Source: an uncultured Corynebacterium sp. (GTDB lineage: Bacteria; Actinomycetota; Actinomycetes; Mycobacteriales; Mycobacteriaceae). Taken from it: a DNA stretch of 64,000 bases. The stretch's first letter is position 1; each line of letters starts with the position of its first letter. Of the stretch, positions 51,175-59,488 are shown piece after piece. The stretch spans positions 1 to 64,000 of the forward strand of contig NZ_CALUCS010000008.1 in assembly GCF_943914615.1 (NCBI RefSeq), read 5' to 3'. A program made the translations under genes and the position numbers. A model generated the notes under the pieces. That model saw only the letters and a list, made by a program, of their open reading frames with translations. It was not told the DNA's origin and did not search any database.

Positions 51175-52296
51175 ATGGACGACCCCGCAAGCGCAGCTCA
51201 GCAACAACCACAGGACCGTGGTGGTGCCGACGTGCACCGCCACGGTTCTGCGCGTTCCAGCGAGTCCGCGCCTGCTGGCGCACCTGCGCCCCAGCCGGTG
51301 CTGGCCGGCGCATCTGAGGGCGGTCGCGGGCGTTCGCGCAGCCATGCACACTCCCACGATTCCGGCTATGCAGATTCGCACGACTCCGGTCACGCACACT
51401 CTCACGGGCATTCGCATTCTGCGCCGACGGATGCCCCGCTGCGCGCGCTGCTTATTGTGCTTGGCGTTACTGGCACAGTCTTCTTTGCAGAGCTGATCGG
51501 CGGTCTGATCACCGGCTCCGTCGCGTTGCTGGCCGATGCGATGCACATGCTTTCGGACGCTGCCGGCCTAATCATCGCAGTCGTTGCCATTTTGATCGGT
51601 CGCAGGGCCGCAACTGCGCAGGCGACCTTCGGTTATCGCCGGGGGGAGGTGCTCGCTGCGCTCGTCAATGCGGTCACTGTGCTGGGGATTTCGGTCTGGA
51701 TAGTGGTCGAGGCGTTCCAGCGCCTCAGCGAGCCGGTGGAGATCATGGCCGGCCCGATGATGATCGTCGCGGTTATCGGCCTGCTAGCCAACATCATTTC
51801 CGCGTGGATCTTGAATCGCCAGCGGGAGCATTCGGTCAATGTCCAGGGCGCATTCCTGCACGTGCTGGCGGACATGTTGGGTTCCGTCGCGGTGCTCGTG
51901 GCTGGCGGCGTGATCATTCTGACCGGCTGGCAGTATGCGGACGTTATCGCCTCGCTGGTGATTGCCGCGCTGGTGCTGCCGCGCGCCTGGCAGCTGATGA
52001 TGCAGGCCTTGCGCATTCTGCTCGAGCAGGTGCCTCCGGGTTACCAGCCTGCTGAGGTTGATGCTCTGCTGCGACAAGTCGACGGTGTGCTGGACGTGCA
52101 CGATCTCCACCTGTGGTCGCTGGACGGCACGAGCGCGTTGGCTTCCGTGCACTTGGTGGTTCCGGAAGGTCGCGACCCGGCTGCGGTGCTGTGCGCGGCA
52201 CAGGCCGCGCTGCAGGAGCGGGGGATTGCGCACGCCACCATTCAGGTGGAACGCGCCAGCCACGCCGACCACGAGGGCTCGCAGAACGTTTGCTAG
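51175..52296 (+). CDS. Cation diffusion facilitator (zinc-type) exporter
   Basis: The 373-residue membrane protein is of the CDF/ZnT family. An N-terminal His-rich region (SHAHSHDSG...HAHSHGHSHS, about 55-82) precedes six membrane helices. Helix 2 has the HxxxD-type metal site in LLADAMHMLSDAAGL, and helix 5 has FLHVLADMLGS. The cytoplasmic C-terminal domain (LDVHDLHLWSLDG) is the dimerising ferredoxin-like fold. It probably exports Zn2+ (or Co2+, Cd2+) with proton antiport. It lies near a Zur-type-regulated GTPase gene at 56.5 kb, but separated by the iron importer operon. Confidence 0.92.
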   Translation: MDDPASAAQQQPQDRGGADVHRHGSARSSESAPAGAPAPQPVLAGASEGGRGRSRSHAHSHDSGYADSHDSGHAHSHGHSHSAPTDAPLRALLIVLGVTGTVFFAELIGGLITGSVALLADAMHMLSDAAGLIIAVVAILIGRRAATAQATFGYRRGEVLAALVNAVTVLGISVWIVVEAFQRLSEPVEIMAGPMMIVAVIGLLANIISAWILNRQREHSVNVQGAFLHVLADMLGSVAVLVAGGVIILTGWQYADVIASLVIAALVLPRAWQLMMQALRILLEQVPPGYQPAEVDALLRQVDGVLDVHDLHLWSLDGTSALASVHLVVPEGRDPAAVLCAAQAALQERGIAHATIQVERASHADHEGSQNVC

Positions 52297-52322
52297 CGGA
52301 TAGATAGGCAATGGCCGCGGGC

Positions 52323-52397
52323 GGCTGGATAAACAACGGCCGCCAACGGCTGGGTCGATAACGACCGGCGCTGGCTGGGTCGATAACGACCACTAAC
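52323..52397. repeat. Three tandem 25-bp repeats carrying GGTCGATAACGACC palindromes
   Basis: Units begin at 52323, 52348 and 52373. The last two share the 19-bp GGCTGGGTCGATAACGACC; the first is a diverged copy with GGCTGGATAAACAACGGCC. GGTCG-ATAA-CGACC can form a 5-bp hairpin. The array ends about 40 bp before the DtxR-like boxes. Confidence 0.75.
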
Positions 52398-52437
52398 GGT
52401 TGACGAAACTCTTAGCAACCGGAGCCGACCTAAGAGG

Positions 52438-52466
52438 GTAGGTTCACCTTGCTTAGGGTAACCTAA
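52438..52466. promoter_or_regulatory. Two overlapping DtxR-type iron boxes
   Basis: CTTGCTTAGGGTAACCTAA (52448-52466) matches the 19-bp DtxR consensus at 14 positions; GTAGGTTCACCTTGCTTAG (52438-52456) matches at 12. They are offset by 10 bp, one helical turn, and cover the -35 region of the next promoter. Iron-dependent repression of the following operon is expected. Confidence 0.7.
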
Positions 52467-52472
52467 TTCTGA

Positions 52473-52478
52473 TAGCGT
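52473..52478 (+). promoter_or_regulatory. -10 hexamer of the siderophore-uptake operon
   Basis: TAGCGT ends 7 nt before the ATG at 52486, directly after the DtxR-type boxes. Confidence 0.55.
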
Positions 52479-52485
52479 CTGGGGA

Positions 52486-53382
52486 ATGATGAACTCTCGA
52501 AACTCTCAGCGTCGCTCCCTGCGCCGTACCTTTGCCCTCCTTGTTGCGACGATTCTCGGCGCCACGGCCCTTGTTGCCTGTGGCGCCGGTGACGGTGACA
52601 ACGGTGGAGGCGGTAAAGACGGCGAGCCAAGGGTGGTCGCGTTGGACTGGCGATATGAGGAAATCCTCGAGGCACTGGGCGTAAAGCCTGTCGGCATTGT
52701 AGAGATCGGCAAGTCCGCCGGGCCGAAGACTCTGGAGGGCAAGCTCGAGGGTATCGAATCGGTTGGACAGGCAAAGCAGCCGAATCTGGAGGTCATTCAG
52801 TCTCTTGAGCCCGACCTGATCCTCGCTAGCCCAACGCGGCAGGAATCGATCATGCCGCAGCTGGAGGAAATTGCAGAGACGAAGTCCTACAGCGACGCCA
52901 GCTACACCGACGTCCTTGACTCCATGGATGACATCGCAAAGAAGCTGGGCAAGGAAGATAAAGCTAAGGAAGTGCGTGAGCGTATCGAAGACAAGGTCGA
53001 AGAGGCAAAGAAACTCGTCAAGCCGAACACTCGTGCAGCGCTGGTCGGATGGTCGAAGGGCACTCTCTACACCTGGATCAAGGATTCCTTTGCAGGCTCT
53101 CTTCTTTCTGACGCCGGTTACGTTTACGGCTACGACGGTTCCCGTACCGCTATCGAGTCCAAGACTGACGTTGCCGAAATGACGGGTGATAAGCTCCCCT
53201 CAATGAAGCTGGACCGGATGTACTTGTACAACGACATCGAGGGCTTTAAGTCCAGCCCATATAAGGATGTGGTGAAGGACATCGTGGACGTGGAGCAGGA
53301 CACCTGGTCCCGTTCTCGTGGCCCGCTGGCCGCAGAAGCAATGCTGGATCAGATCATTGAAACGGAGAACGCTCGTAAGTAG
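52486..53382 (+). CDS. Siderophore-type ABC transporter substrate-binding lipoprotein
   Basis: The 298-residue product has a basic N-terminus, hydrophobic signal and lipobox ending LVAC (Cys32), then a Gly/Asp-rich spacer and a class III (FecB/BtuF-type) binding fold: RVVALDWRYEEILEALGVKPVG and SLEPDLILASP. It should capture ferric siderophore, or less likely heme, at the outer face of the membrane. It is the first gene of an operon with two FecCD permeases and an ATPase, behind two DtxR-type boxes, which argues for an iron source. A GGCGTCA copy (53109, reverse) lies inside. Confidence 0.9.
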   Translation: MMNSRNSQRRSLRRTFALLVATILGATALVACGAGDGDNGGGGKDGEPRVVALDWRYEEILEALGVKPVGIVEIGKSAGPKTLEGKLEGIESVGQAKQPNLEVIQSLEPDLILASPTRQESIMPQLEEIAETKSYSDASYTDVLDSMDDIAKKLGKEDKAKEVRERIEDKVEEAKKLVKPNTRAALVGWSKGTLYTWIKDSFAGSLLSDAGYVYGYDGSRTAIESKTDVAEMTGDKLPSMKLDRMYLYNDIEGFKSSPYKDVVKDIVDVEQDTWSRSRGPLAAEAMLDQIIETENARK

Positions 53383-53418
53383 GCGCACCTTCGCGCGTTT
53401 ACGACCTAAGGAAGTTAA

Positions 53419-54417
53419 GTGCAACGAGGGCTAAAACCACGCCTTACACAACTAGCGATTCTGCTGGCGCTGGGATTGGCTGTAATTCTTGTGGTGTGGG
53501 TCTGGCGCATGAGCAGCGTGGAGGTGCCGACTAACGTGCCAGAACTCGCGGGGGAGATGCACTCCGTCATGCGCGACCGGCTCTTGGCAGCGACGGTGAT
53601 CGGCATGGCTTTGGGCGCGGCGGGCGTGCTGCTGCGCACGGCTACAGGCAACCCGCTGGCGGATCCGGAAATCACCGGCGTGAATTCCGGTGCGGCTTTC
53701 GGCGCTGTGCTGTGCACGACGATCACGGGATCTGTGTCGGGCGCAGCTGTGTTGCCGGGGGCGTTGTGTGGTGCAGCGCTTGGAGCTGCGATCACGGTAG
53801 GCATCGGGATGCGCGTGACGGTGGGGGATCCGACTGGTGCTCAGTCGGTGCAGCGGATGATTTTGCTGGGCATAGCCGTTTCCGCATTGTTCTCGGCGTG
53901 TACCGCGATCATTTTGGTCATCGATGAGGCTCAGCTTTCGACCGTGCTGTCCTGGCTTTCGGGGCGCTTGGGTGGGGTTCGTCTCCCAGACATAATGCCC
54001 TGCATTATTGCGGTGGCGGTGGTTCTGCCGTTTACCATTGCTGTTGGTCGGGGGCTGGATACTCTTTTTGCTGGTGACGCCCTCTCGTCTTCCGTCGGCG
54101 CGAACCCCCACCGGCTGCGCATTTTGGCAGTGGTGGGCGCAGTGCTGTTGATCGCACCGGCAGTTGCGGCTGCCGGACCCATTGGTTTCCTTGGCTTGAT
54201 GGCGGCGGTTGTCTCGTATCGGGTGGCAGGCCCGCGTCACCGATTGAGCTTAGTGATCGCCCCCGTGGTGGGCGCAGCGGTTCTGCTGGTGGCGGATTCC
54301 GTTGCGCAGGCTCTGTGGGCGCCGGCGGAAACTCCAGTGGGCGTGGTTACTGCCATCGCAGGCGTGCCTTTGCTGCTGTGGGGAATTAATCGTTTGCAAC
54401 CGGGAGGTGAGCGCTGA
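53419..54417 (+). CDS. FecCD-family ABC transporter permease
   Basis: The 332-residue integral membrane protein belongs to the FecCD/BtuC permease family of iron-siderophore importers, with about nine or ten helices and the typical segments RLLAATVIGMALGAAGVLLRTATGNPLADPEITGVNSGA and AGPIGFLGLMAAVVSYRVAG. A GTG start is used with AAGGAAG upstream. Its TGA stop overlaps the ATG of the second permease gene. The two permeases presumably form a heterodimer. Confidence 0.92.
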   Translation: MQRGLKPRLTQLAILLALGLAVILVVWVWRMSSVEVPTNVPELAGEMHSVMRDRLLAATVIGMALGAAGVLLRTATGNPLADPEITGVNSGAAFGAVLCTTITGSVSGAAVLPGALCGAALGAAITVGIGMRVTVGDPTGAQSVQRMILLGIAVSALFSACTAIILVIDEAQLSTVLSWLSGRLGGVRLPDIMPCIIAVAVVLPFTIAVGRGLDTLFAGDALSSSVGANPHRLRILAVVGAVLLIAPAVAAAGPIGFLGLMAAVVSYRVAGPRHRLSLVIAPVVGAAVLLVADSVAQALWAPAETPVGVVTAIAGVPLLLWGINRLQPGGER

Positions 54418-55583
54418 TGAACCGCAGGCTGAATCGTAAACGAACCTTCCGGAGAGGCGTTTCCCAGCCCGGAACTGCGGCGCCGCAGAATGACACTCCA
54501 GCGCCGCAGGGTAATACTGCAGCGCCGCGGCGTGATACTGCGGCGCCGCGACGAAGCAGTGGTTTCGGCGTGGCCCGCGTTGTAGCGGTGTATGCAGCGC
54601 TGCTGGCTTTGCTGGCGTTCGCGATCGTCCTGGGCTTAAGTGTCGGTGCTGTCATGAAGCCCCCGGCAGAGACCATCCACGATATCTTCACCGGTGGGAA
54701 ACTCATATGGCGCTACCGGATGCCCCGTGTGCTCGTGGGGATCCTCGCTGGTGCAGCGATGGCGGTCTCCGGCGCGTTGCTGCAGCTAGCCTTGCGTAAT
54801 CCGCTGGCGGCTCCGGACACTGTGGGCGTCACCGCAGGAGGGGGCTTGGCGGCCGTGGCAGCTCTGTTGAGTGTCGGTTCCTTGCCGGCGCAGGCCCTGA
54901 CTCCCGTGGCTTTTGTTGGTGCACTGGTGGGTGCAGGCCTGGTGCTGGTGCTCGCGGGAAAGGGAGCAACGGATCCGGTGCGGCTCACCCTCACTGGCGT
55001 AGCGGTTTCTGTAGGTCTGGGTGCGCTGACTCAGTTGTTATTGGTCAAGGCTGCTCCGGAAGCCGGCGCGGCGATGACCTGGCTTAAGGGGTCGCTTTAC
55101 GCCCGCACTCTCACGGATGCGCAAGTCGTAGGGCCAGTGGTGTTGGTGGCTATCGTCGTAGCCGTCGTGCTCTCGAGGCACCTGGACATGCTGAACCTGG
55201 ACTCTTCTGCCATGGCGGGAGTAGGCGTCAGTGAGCGAACGTGGCGCACCGTGGCGGTGCTGTTTGCGATCCTGTTGGGAGCTGCCGCTGTGGCTGCGGC
55301 GGGGGTGTTGGGATTCGCAGGACTAATCGTGCCGCATGCTGCTCGACTGCTGGTTGGCGGTGCTGCCAGGCGAGTGTTGCCAGTGTCTGCGCTGGCTGGC
55401 GCGGGGTTGGTCGTTTTTTGTGACGCCCTTGGCCGCTGGGCATTTGCACCCACCGAAATCCCTGTGGGTGCGTTGATTTCCGTTGTCGGCGCCCCGTACT
55501 TCATTTATCTTCTGCTGAGTATGTCTCGCACCCCTGCGGGAGCCCCCGCGGTGTCCACGACAGATGAAAGGAGCTCCCGATGA
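54417..55583 (+). CDS. FecCD-family ABC transporter permease with heptad-repeat N-terminus
   Basis: The 388-residue permease is the partner of the preceding one, with the family segments YRMPRVLVGILAGAAMAVSGALLQ and RNPLAAPDTVGVTAGGG, and GFAGLIVPHAARLL. It starts inside the upstream stop codon (TGATG) with GGGAGG as ribosome-binding site. A hydrophilic N-terminal extension of about 45 residues contains four TAAPxxx heptapeptides encoded by exact 21-bp periodicity (54474-54557). The following ATPase gene overlaps its stop (ATGA). Confidence 0.92.
   Translation: MNRRLNRKRTFRRGVSQPGTAAPQNDTPAPQGNTAAPRRDTAAPRRSSGFGVARVVAVYAALLALLAFAIVLGLSVGAVMKPPAETIHDIFTGGKLIWRYRMPRVLVGILAGAAMAVSGALLQLALRNPLAAPDTVGVTAGGGLAAVAALLSVGSLPAQALTPVAFVGALVGAGLVLVLAGKGATDPVRLTLTGVAVSVGLGALTQLLLVKAAPEAGAAMTWLKGSLYARTLTDAQVVGPVVLVAIVVAVVLSRHLDMLNLDSSAMAGVGVSERTWRTVAVLFAILLGAAAVAAAGVLGFAGLIVPHAARLLVGGAARRVLPVSALAGAGLVVFCDALGRWAFAPTEIPVGALISVVGAPYFIYLLLSMSRTPAGAPAVSTTDERSSR
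54474..54557 (+). repeat. Four 21-bp in-frame repeats in the second permease gene
   Basis: The repeats encode TAAPQND, TPAPQGN, TAAPRRD and TAAPRRS. The core GCGCCGC recurs every 21 bp at 54480, 54501, 54522 and 54543. Change in copy number would keep the frame. Confidence 0.85.
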
Positions 55584-56359
55584 GTGAACCTGCCTTGCAT
55601 GCCGAGACCATCACGGTAGGCTACGGCGGCCCGGATGTCTTGCGAGATGTCTCTCTCCAGGTTCCGGAGGGGAAGATTACCGCCCTCATAGGCCCCAATG
55701 GCTGCGGAAAATCTACGCTGCTGCGAGCGTTGGGGCGTCAACAACCAATCTCGAAGGGGCAGGTCTACCTAGGCGATCGCTCCATCCGCAAGATGAGCGC
55801 GCGTGAGTTTGCCCGGCACGTTGCGTTCTTGCCGCAACAGCCCGTTACTCCCGAAGGGGTGAGCGTGCGGGAAGTTATCGCGTACGGCCGGTATCCGTAT
55901 ACAGGGGCGTTTGCGTCGTTGGGAGCGGAGGACCACCGCGCGGTGGAGGAGGCGGCGGAACGCGCCGGGGTGACCGCCCTGCTCGAAGTTCCAGCGACGG
56001 ATCTGTCGGGCGGTCAGCGCCAGCGAGTGTGGGTGGCAATGACCGTGGCTCAGCAGACTCCGGTGTTGCTTCTTGACGAGCCAACGACGTACCTCGATCC
56101 CGCCCACCAGATCGCGATTCTGGACTTGGTGCGAGACCTCAACTCCGCCGGCCGAACTGTGGTGATGGTCGTGCACGACATGACGCACGCGGCCCGTTTC
56201 GCCGACTCCATCGTTGCTATGCGTGACGGTCAGGTGCTGGCAGCGGGGGAGACGGAAGACGTTATGTCTGCGAAGCTCGTTGAGGATCTTTTCGGGATTT
56301 CCTGCCTGGAAGTTAGGGATCCGGAAACGGGGCGAACTTTGCCGATTCCGTATCGCTAA
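55580..56359 (+). CDS. Siderophore-type ABC transporter ATP-binding protein
   Basis: The 259-residue ATPase has Walker A GPNGCGKST (about residues 37-45), the Q-loop in VAFLPQQP, signature LSGGQRQRVW, Walker B VLLLDEPTTYLD and the switch His in VVHDMTHAARFADS. These fit the FepC/FecE group that powers ferric-siderophore import. Its ATG overlaps the stop codon of the second permease, completing a tightly coupled four-gene operon. Four 9-bp repeats begin at its stop codon. Confidence 0.94.
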   Translation: MSEPALHAETITVGYGGPDVLRDVSLQVPEGKITALIGPNGCGKSTLLRALGRQQPISKGQVYLGDRSIRKMSAREFARHVAFLPQQPVTPEGVSVREVIAYGRYPYTGAFASLGAEDHRAVEEAAERAGVTALLEVPATDLSGGQRQRVWVAMTVAQQTPVLLLDEPTTYLDPAHQIAILDLVRDLNSAGRTVVMVVHDMTHAARFADSIVAMRDGQVLAAGETEDVMSAKLVEDLFGISCLEVRDPETGRTLPIPYR

Positions 56360-56390
56360 AGACGTTAAAGACGCTAAAGGCGCTAAAGAT
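56355..56390 (+). repeat. Four tandem 9-bp repeats GCTAAAGAC beginning at the ATPase stop codon
   Basis: GCTAAAGAC (56355), GTTAAAGAC (56364), GCTAAAGGC (56373) and GCTAAAGAT (56382). The TAA of the first unit is the stop codon of the ABC ATPase gene. A GGCGTCA motif follows at 56424. Confidence 0.8.
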
Positions 56391-56434
56391 AGGGTCGTTA
56401 GAAGTATTTCGAAGTGCAGTTCCGGCGTCACTAA

Positions 56435-56449
56435 TGAAAACGACTTGCA
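56435..56449. promoter_or_regulatory. Candidate Zur box upstream of the COG0523 GTPase gene
   Basis: TGAAAACGACTTGCA matches the actinobacterial Zur palindrome TGAAAATGATTTTCA at 12 of 15 positions. It lies just upstream of the -10 element at 56458, where repressor binding would block the promoter. Confidence 0.5.
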
Positions 56450-56457
56450 ATAACGTG

Positions 56458-56463
56458 TAGGGT
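56458..56463 (+). promoter_or_regulatory. -10 hexamer of near-leaderless promoter (COG0523 gene)
   Basis: TAGGGT ends 8 nt before the ATG at 56472. Confidence 0.5.
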
Positions 56464-56471
56464 GACGGGCT

Positions 56472-57686
56472 ATGAGACATACACATAGCCATTCTTCCGA
56501 CCACCTAGCTTCCGAAGTTGCTGCTTCTGGCGAGGCCCTGCGCCAGAGAAGTGGGGTGCCTGCGGACGTCGCGCCGACCGCCACCGCCGCGAGCGCCACA
56601 CCTGTCACGGTGTTGTCCGGATTCCTTGGGTCGGGCAAGACAACACTGCTCAACGACTTGCTCGCCAACCGGGGCGGCCGCCGCATCGCGGTGATCGTCA
56701 ACGACTTCTCGGAAATCAACATCGACGCCGCCCTCATCGCCGGCGAAGGTCACCTCACGCGCGGCGAAGACCGCTTCGTCGAACTCACTAACGGCTGCAT
56801 CTGCTGCACACTGCGTGAAGACCTGGTGGAATCCGTCGGCACGCTCGCGCGCAGCGGCAACTTTGACCACATCGTCATCGAATCCACGGGAATCTCCGAG
56901 CCCATGCCCGTCGCCGCAACTTTCGAATGGCGTTGGGAGGACGGCACTCGCCTCGCGGACGTTGCGCCGATCGACACTATGGTCACTCTTGTTGACGCCG
57001 CCCAGTTCCTGCCGCAAATAGGGCAGAAGAAGCTGCTCACAGAAGCGGACCTGCAAGCAACTGCGGACGATGAGCGCACCATCGCAGATCTTTTGGTCGA
57101 TCAGGTTGAGTTCGCGGACGTCATCTACGTCACCAAGTCGGACCTCGTCAGTGAAGAGCGCTACCGCGCGACGGTAGCGCTGCTGCGCCGAATGAACCCG
57201 CGGGCGCGCATTGAAAAGCTCCTCCACGGCCGCATCGCCGACGGCGCAGCTGCGGGGCGGTCGGCGGTCGAGGACATTCTCGGCGCAAACCTCTACGACG
57301 AGGCGACGGCCCGCGCCTATGAGGGCTACCTCGACGAGCTGGAAAACCCGCACACTCCAGAGACGGAAGAGTACGGCATCAGCTCCGTTGTTTTCCGCGG
57401 GGATCGCCCCTTCGACAGGGAGCGCCTGATCAAGGCTCTGCGCTCCACGACCGGGCTGGTGCGCTCCAAGGGGTACTGCTGGATCGCCGATCGCCCGGAG
57501 CTTGCCCACGTCTGGCACCAAGCTGGCCCCGACCTGCGGATACAGCCGGCGGGCGGGTGGCGCCAGGTGGGGCTGCCCCCCTCCAGTGAGGTGGTACTTA
57601 TTGGCGTCAATTTCGATACAGACAGAGCGGTACAGCAATTCTCTAAGGCAATGCTGAGTGACGCAGAGGTAAGAGTTATGCTGTAA
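56472..57686 (+). CDS. COG0523 (CobW/ZagA-type) GTPase, putative zinc metallochaperone
   Basis: The 404-residue protein has a His-rich N-terminus (MRHTHSHSSDH), a G1 P-loop SGFLGSGKTTL (about 49-59), the metal-binding CxCC in NGCICCTLREDL (near residues 108-113), IESTGISEP, the G4-like TKSDLV and a C-terminal CobW_C domain (ISSVVFRGDRPFDRERL onwards). Members of this group deliver zinc under shortage and are usually repressed by Zur; a Zur-like site lies upstream. Cobalamin synthesis genes are absent nearby, which argues against CobW proper. The iron importer operon lies directly upstream. Confidence 0.88.
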   Translation: MRHTHSHSSDHLASEVAASGEALRQRSGVPADVAPTATAASATPVTVLSGFLGSGKTTLLNDLLANRGGRRIAVIVNDFSEINIDAALIAGEGHLTRGEDRFVELTNGCICCTLREDLVESVGTLARSGNFDHIVIESTGISEPMPVAATFEWRWEDGTRLADVAPIDTMVTLVDAAQFLPQIGQKKLLTEADLQATADDERTIADLLVDQVEFADVIYVTKSDLVSEERYRATVALLRRMNPRARIEKLLHGRIADGAAAGRSAVEDILGANLYDEATARAYEGYLDELENPHTPETEEYGISSVVFRGDRPFDRERLIKALRSTTGLVRSKGYCWIADRPELAHVWHQAGPDLRIQPAGGWRQVGLPPSSEVVLIGVNFDTDRAVQQFSKAMLSDAEVRVML

Positions 57687-57784
57687 GGGTCGCACGTCAC
57701 ATTTGGATGGCGTGGTCCCTTCCCGCGTCGGCGCGGTCGTTTCGGCGTGGGCGAGGCAATGTCGCACTTTAGGGAGAAACATTC

Positions 57785-59374
57785 GTGAGTAACACCCGTC
57801 CGGTAGTCCTCATCGCCGACAAGCTGTCCCAGTCCACCGTCGATGCCCTCGGCGATTCCGTCGAGGTTCGCTGGGTCGACGGCCCGAACCGCCCCGAACT
57901 GCTGAAGGCAGTCGCAGACGCGGACGCGCTGCTGGTCCGCTCTGCAACCACCGTCGACGCCGAGGTGCTCGAGGCAGCGCCGAAGCTGCAGATCGTCGGC
58001 CGCGCAGGCGTGGGCCTGGACAACGTTGACATCGACACCGCTACCTCCCGCGGTGTGATGGTCGCCAACGCTCCGACCTCCAACATCCACTCTGCCTGCG
58101 AGCACGCAATCAGCCTGCTGCTGTCCACCGCCCGCCAGATCCCCGCCGCCGATAAGACCCTGCGCGACGGCGAGTGGAAGCGCTCCTCCTTCAAGGGTGT
58201 GGAGATCCTGGGCAAGACCGTCGGCATCGTTGGCTTCGGCCACATCGGCCAGCTGTTTGCACAGCGCCTGGCCGCTTTCGAGACGGACATCATCGCCTAC
58301 GACCCGTACGCTAACCCCGCCCGCGCTGCACAGCTGGGCGTGGAGCTGGTGGAGCTGGAAGAGCTGATGAGCCGCTCCGACTTCGTGACCATCCACCTGC
58401 CGAAGACTAAGGAAACCGCGGGCATGTTCGACGCGGACCTGCTGGCAAAGTCCAAGAAGGGGCAGATCATCATCAACGCCGCCCGCGGCGGCCTGGTGGA
58501 CGAGGCAGCCCTGGCGGAGGCCATCAAGTCCGGCCACATCCGCGGCGCCGGCTTCGACGTGTACGCCTCCGAGCCGTGCACCGACTCCCCGCTGTTTGAG
58601 CTGGAAGAGGTCGTCGTTACCCCGCACCTGGGCGCTTCCACCGTGGAGGCACAGGACCGCGCGGGCACCGACGTTGCCGCTTCCGTTCTGAAGGCCCTGG
58701 CCGGCGACTTCGTGCCGGACGCCGTTAACGTCTCCGGCGGCAAGGTCTCCGAGGAAGTTGCCCTGTGGCTGAACCTGGCCACCAACCTGGGTCGCGTTGC
58801 CTCCGAGCTGCTGAACAGCGCCCCGAACACTGTGACCGTCACCGCCCGCGGCGAGCTGTCCTCCGAGTCCGTCGACGCGCTGGGTCTGGCTGGTCTGCGC
58901 GGCGTGTTCTCCGGCGTGATCGACGAGCAGGTCACCTTCGTCAACGCCCCGCAGATCGCCGAGGAGCGCGGCGTGGAGCTGGACGTGAAGACCCAGGACG
59001 AGTCCGTCAGCCACCGCTCCATCCTGGAGGTTCAGGTAGTCGCCGCCGATGGCACCACCGCCACCGTCGCTGGCGCGCTGACCGGCCTGGAGCACGTGGA
59101 GAAGATCGTCCGCATCAACCACCGCGGCCTGGACCTGCGCGCCACTGGCACGAACCTGTTCCTGGCATACCCGGATCAGCCGGGCGCGCTGGGCAAGGTC
59201 GGTACGCTGCTGGGTAACAAGGGCATCAACATCGACGCCGCCGCGCTGTCCCCAACGGACGATGAGCAGACGGCAACGCTGGTTCTGCGCGTAAGCGAGA
59301 ACCTGGACCAGCAGCTGGTCGAAGAGGTCAAGGCAGAGCTGAACGCCTCCAACGCATTCGTTCTGAACCTCTAA
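57785..59374 (+). CDS. serA: D-3-phosphoglycerate dehydrogenase
   Basis: SerA starts serine synthesis by oxidising 3-phosphoglycerate. The 529-residue long-type enzyme has the substrate domain with LLVRSATTVD, the NAD fold VGFGHIGQLFAQRLAAF (about 148-164), INAARGGLVDEAAL, the catalytic His in TPHLGASTVEAQ, the intervening ASB domain (about 315-450) and a C-terminal ACT domain (LFLAYPDQPGALGKVGTLL) for serine feedback, as in mycobacteria. A GTG start follows TAGGGAGAAAC. Two hairpins and a terminator follow. Confidence 0.97.
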   Translation: MSNTRPVVLIADKLSQSTVDALGDSVEVRWVDGPNRPELLKAVADADALLVRSATTVDAEVLEAAPKLQIVGRAGVGLDNVDIDTATSRGVMVANAPTSNIHSACEHAISLLLSTARQIPAADKTLRDGEWKRSSFKGVEILGKTVGIVGFGHIGQLFAQRLAAFETDIIAYDPYANPARAAQLGVELVELEELMSRSDFVTIHLPKTKETAGMFDADLLAKSKKGQIIINAARGGLVDEAALAEAIKSGHIRGAGFDVYASEPCTDSPLFELEEVVVTPHLGASTVEAQDRAGTDVAASVLKALAGDFVPDAVNVSGGKVSEEVALWLNLATNLGRVASELLNSAPNTVTVTARGELSSESVDALGLAGLRGVFSGVIDEQVTFVNAPQIAEERGVELDVKTQDESVSHRSILEVQVVAADGTTATVAGALTGLEHVEKIVRINHRGLDLRATGTNLFLAYPDQPGALGKVGTLLGNKGINIDAAALSPTDDEQTATLVLRVSENLDQQLVEEVKAELNASNAFVLNL

Positions 59375-59409
59375 ACCGCGAGGCTGGGCTTCACGCCCAG
59401 TACGTGTGA

Positions 59410-59440
59410 GGCCGGGCAGTTGTTGCCCGGCCTTTTTCTT
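59410..59440 (+). terminator. Rho-independent terminator of serA
   Basis: A perfect 9-bp stem (GGCCGGGCA at 59410-59418 with TGCCCGGCC at 59424-59432), a GTTGT loop and TTTTTCTT. A smaller hairpin, CTGGGC/GCCCAG (59384-59400), precedes it. Confidence 0.95.
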
Positions 59441-59488
59441 GCGTTCTTTTATGGATTGATCTTTTATGGACGCCCCCCGGTCGCGCGA

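Noticed and set aside
57326..59122. 598-residue minus-strand frame over serA
   Set aside because: Shadow frame caused by GC-rich codon use; serA has all catalytic and ACT motifs.
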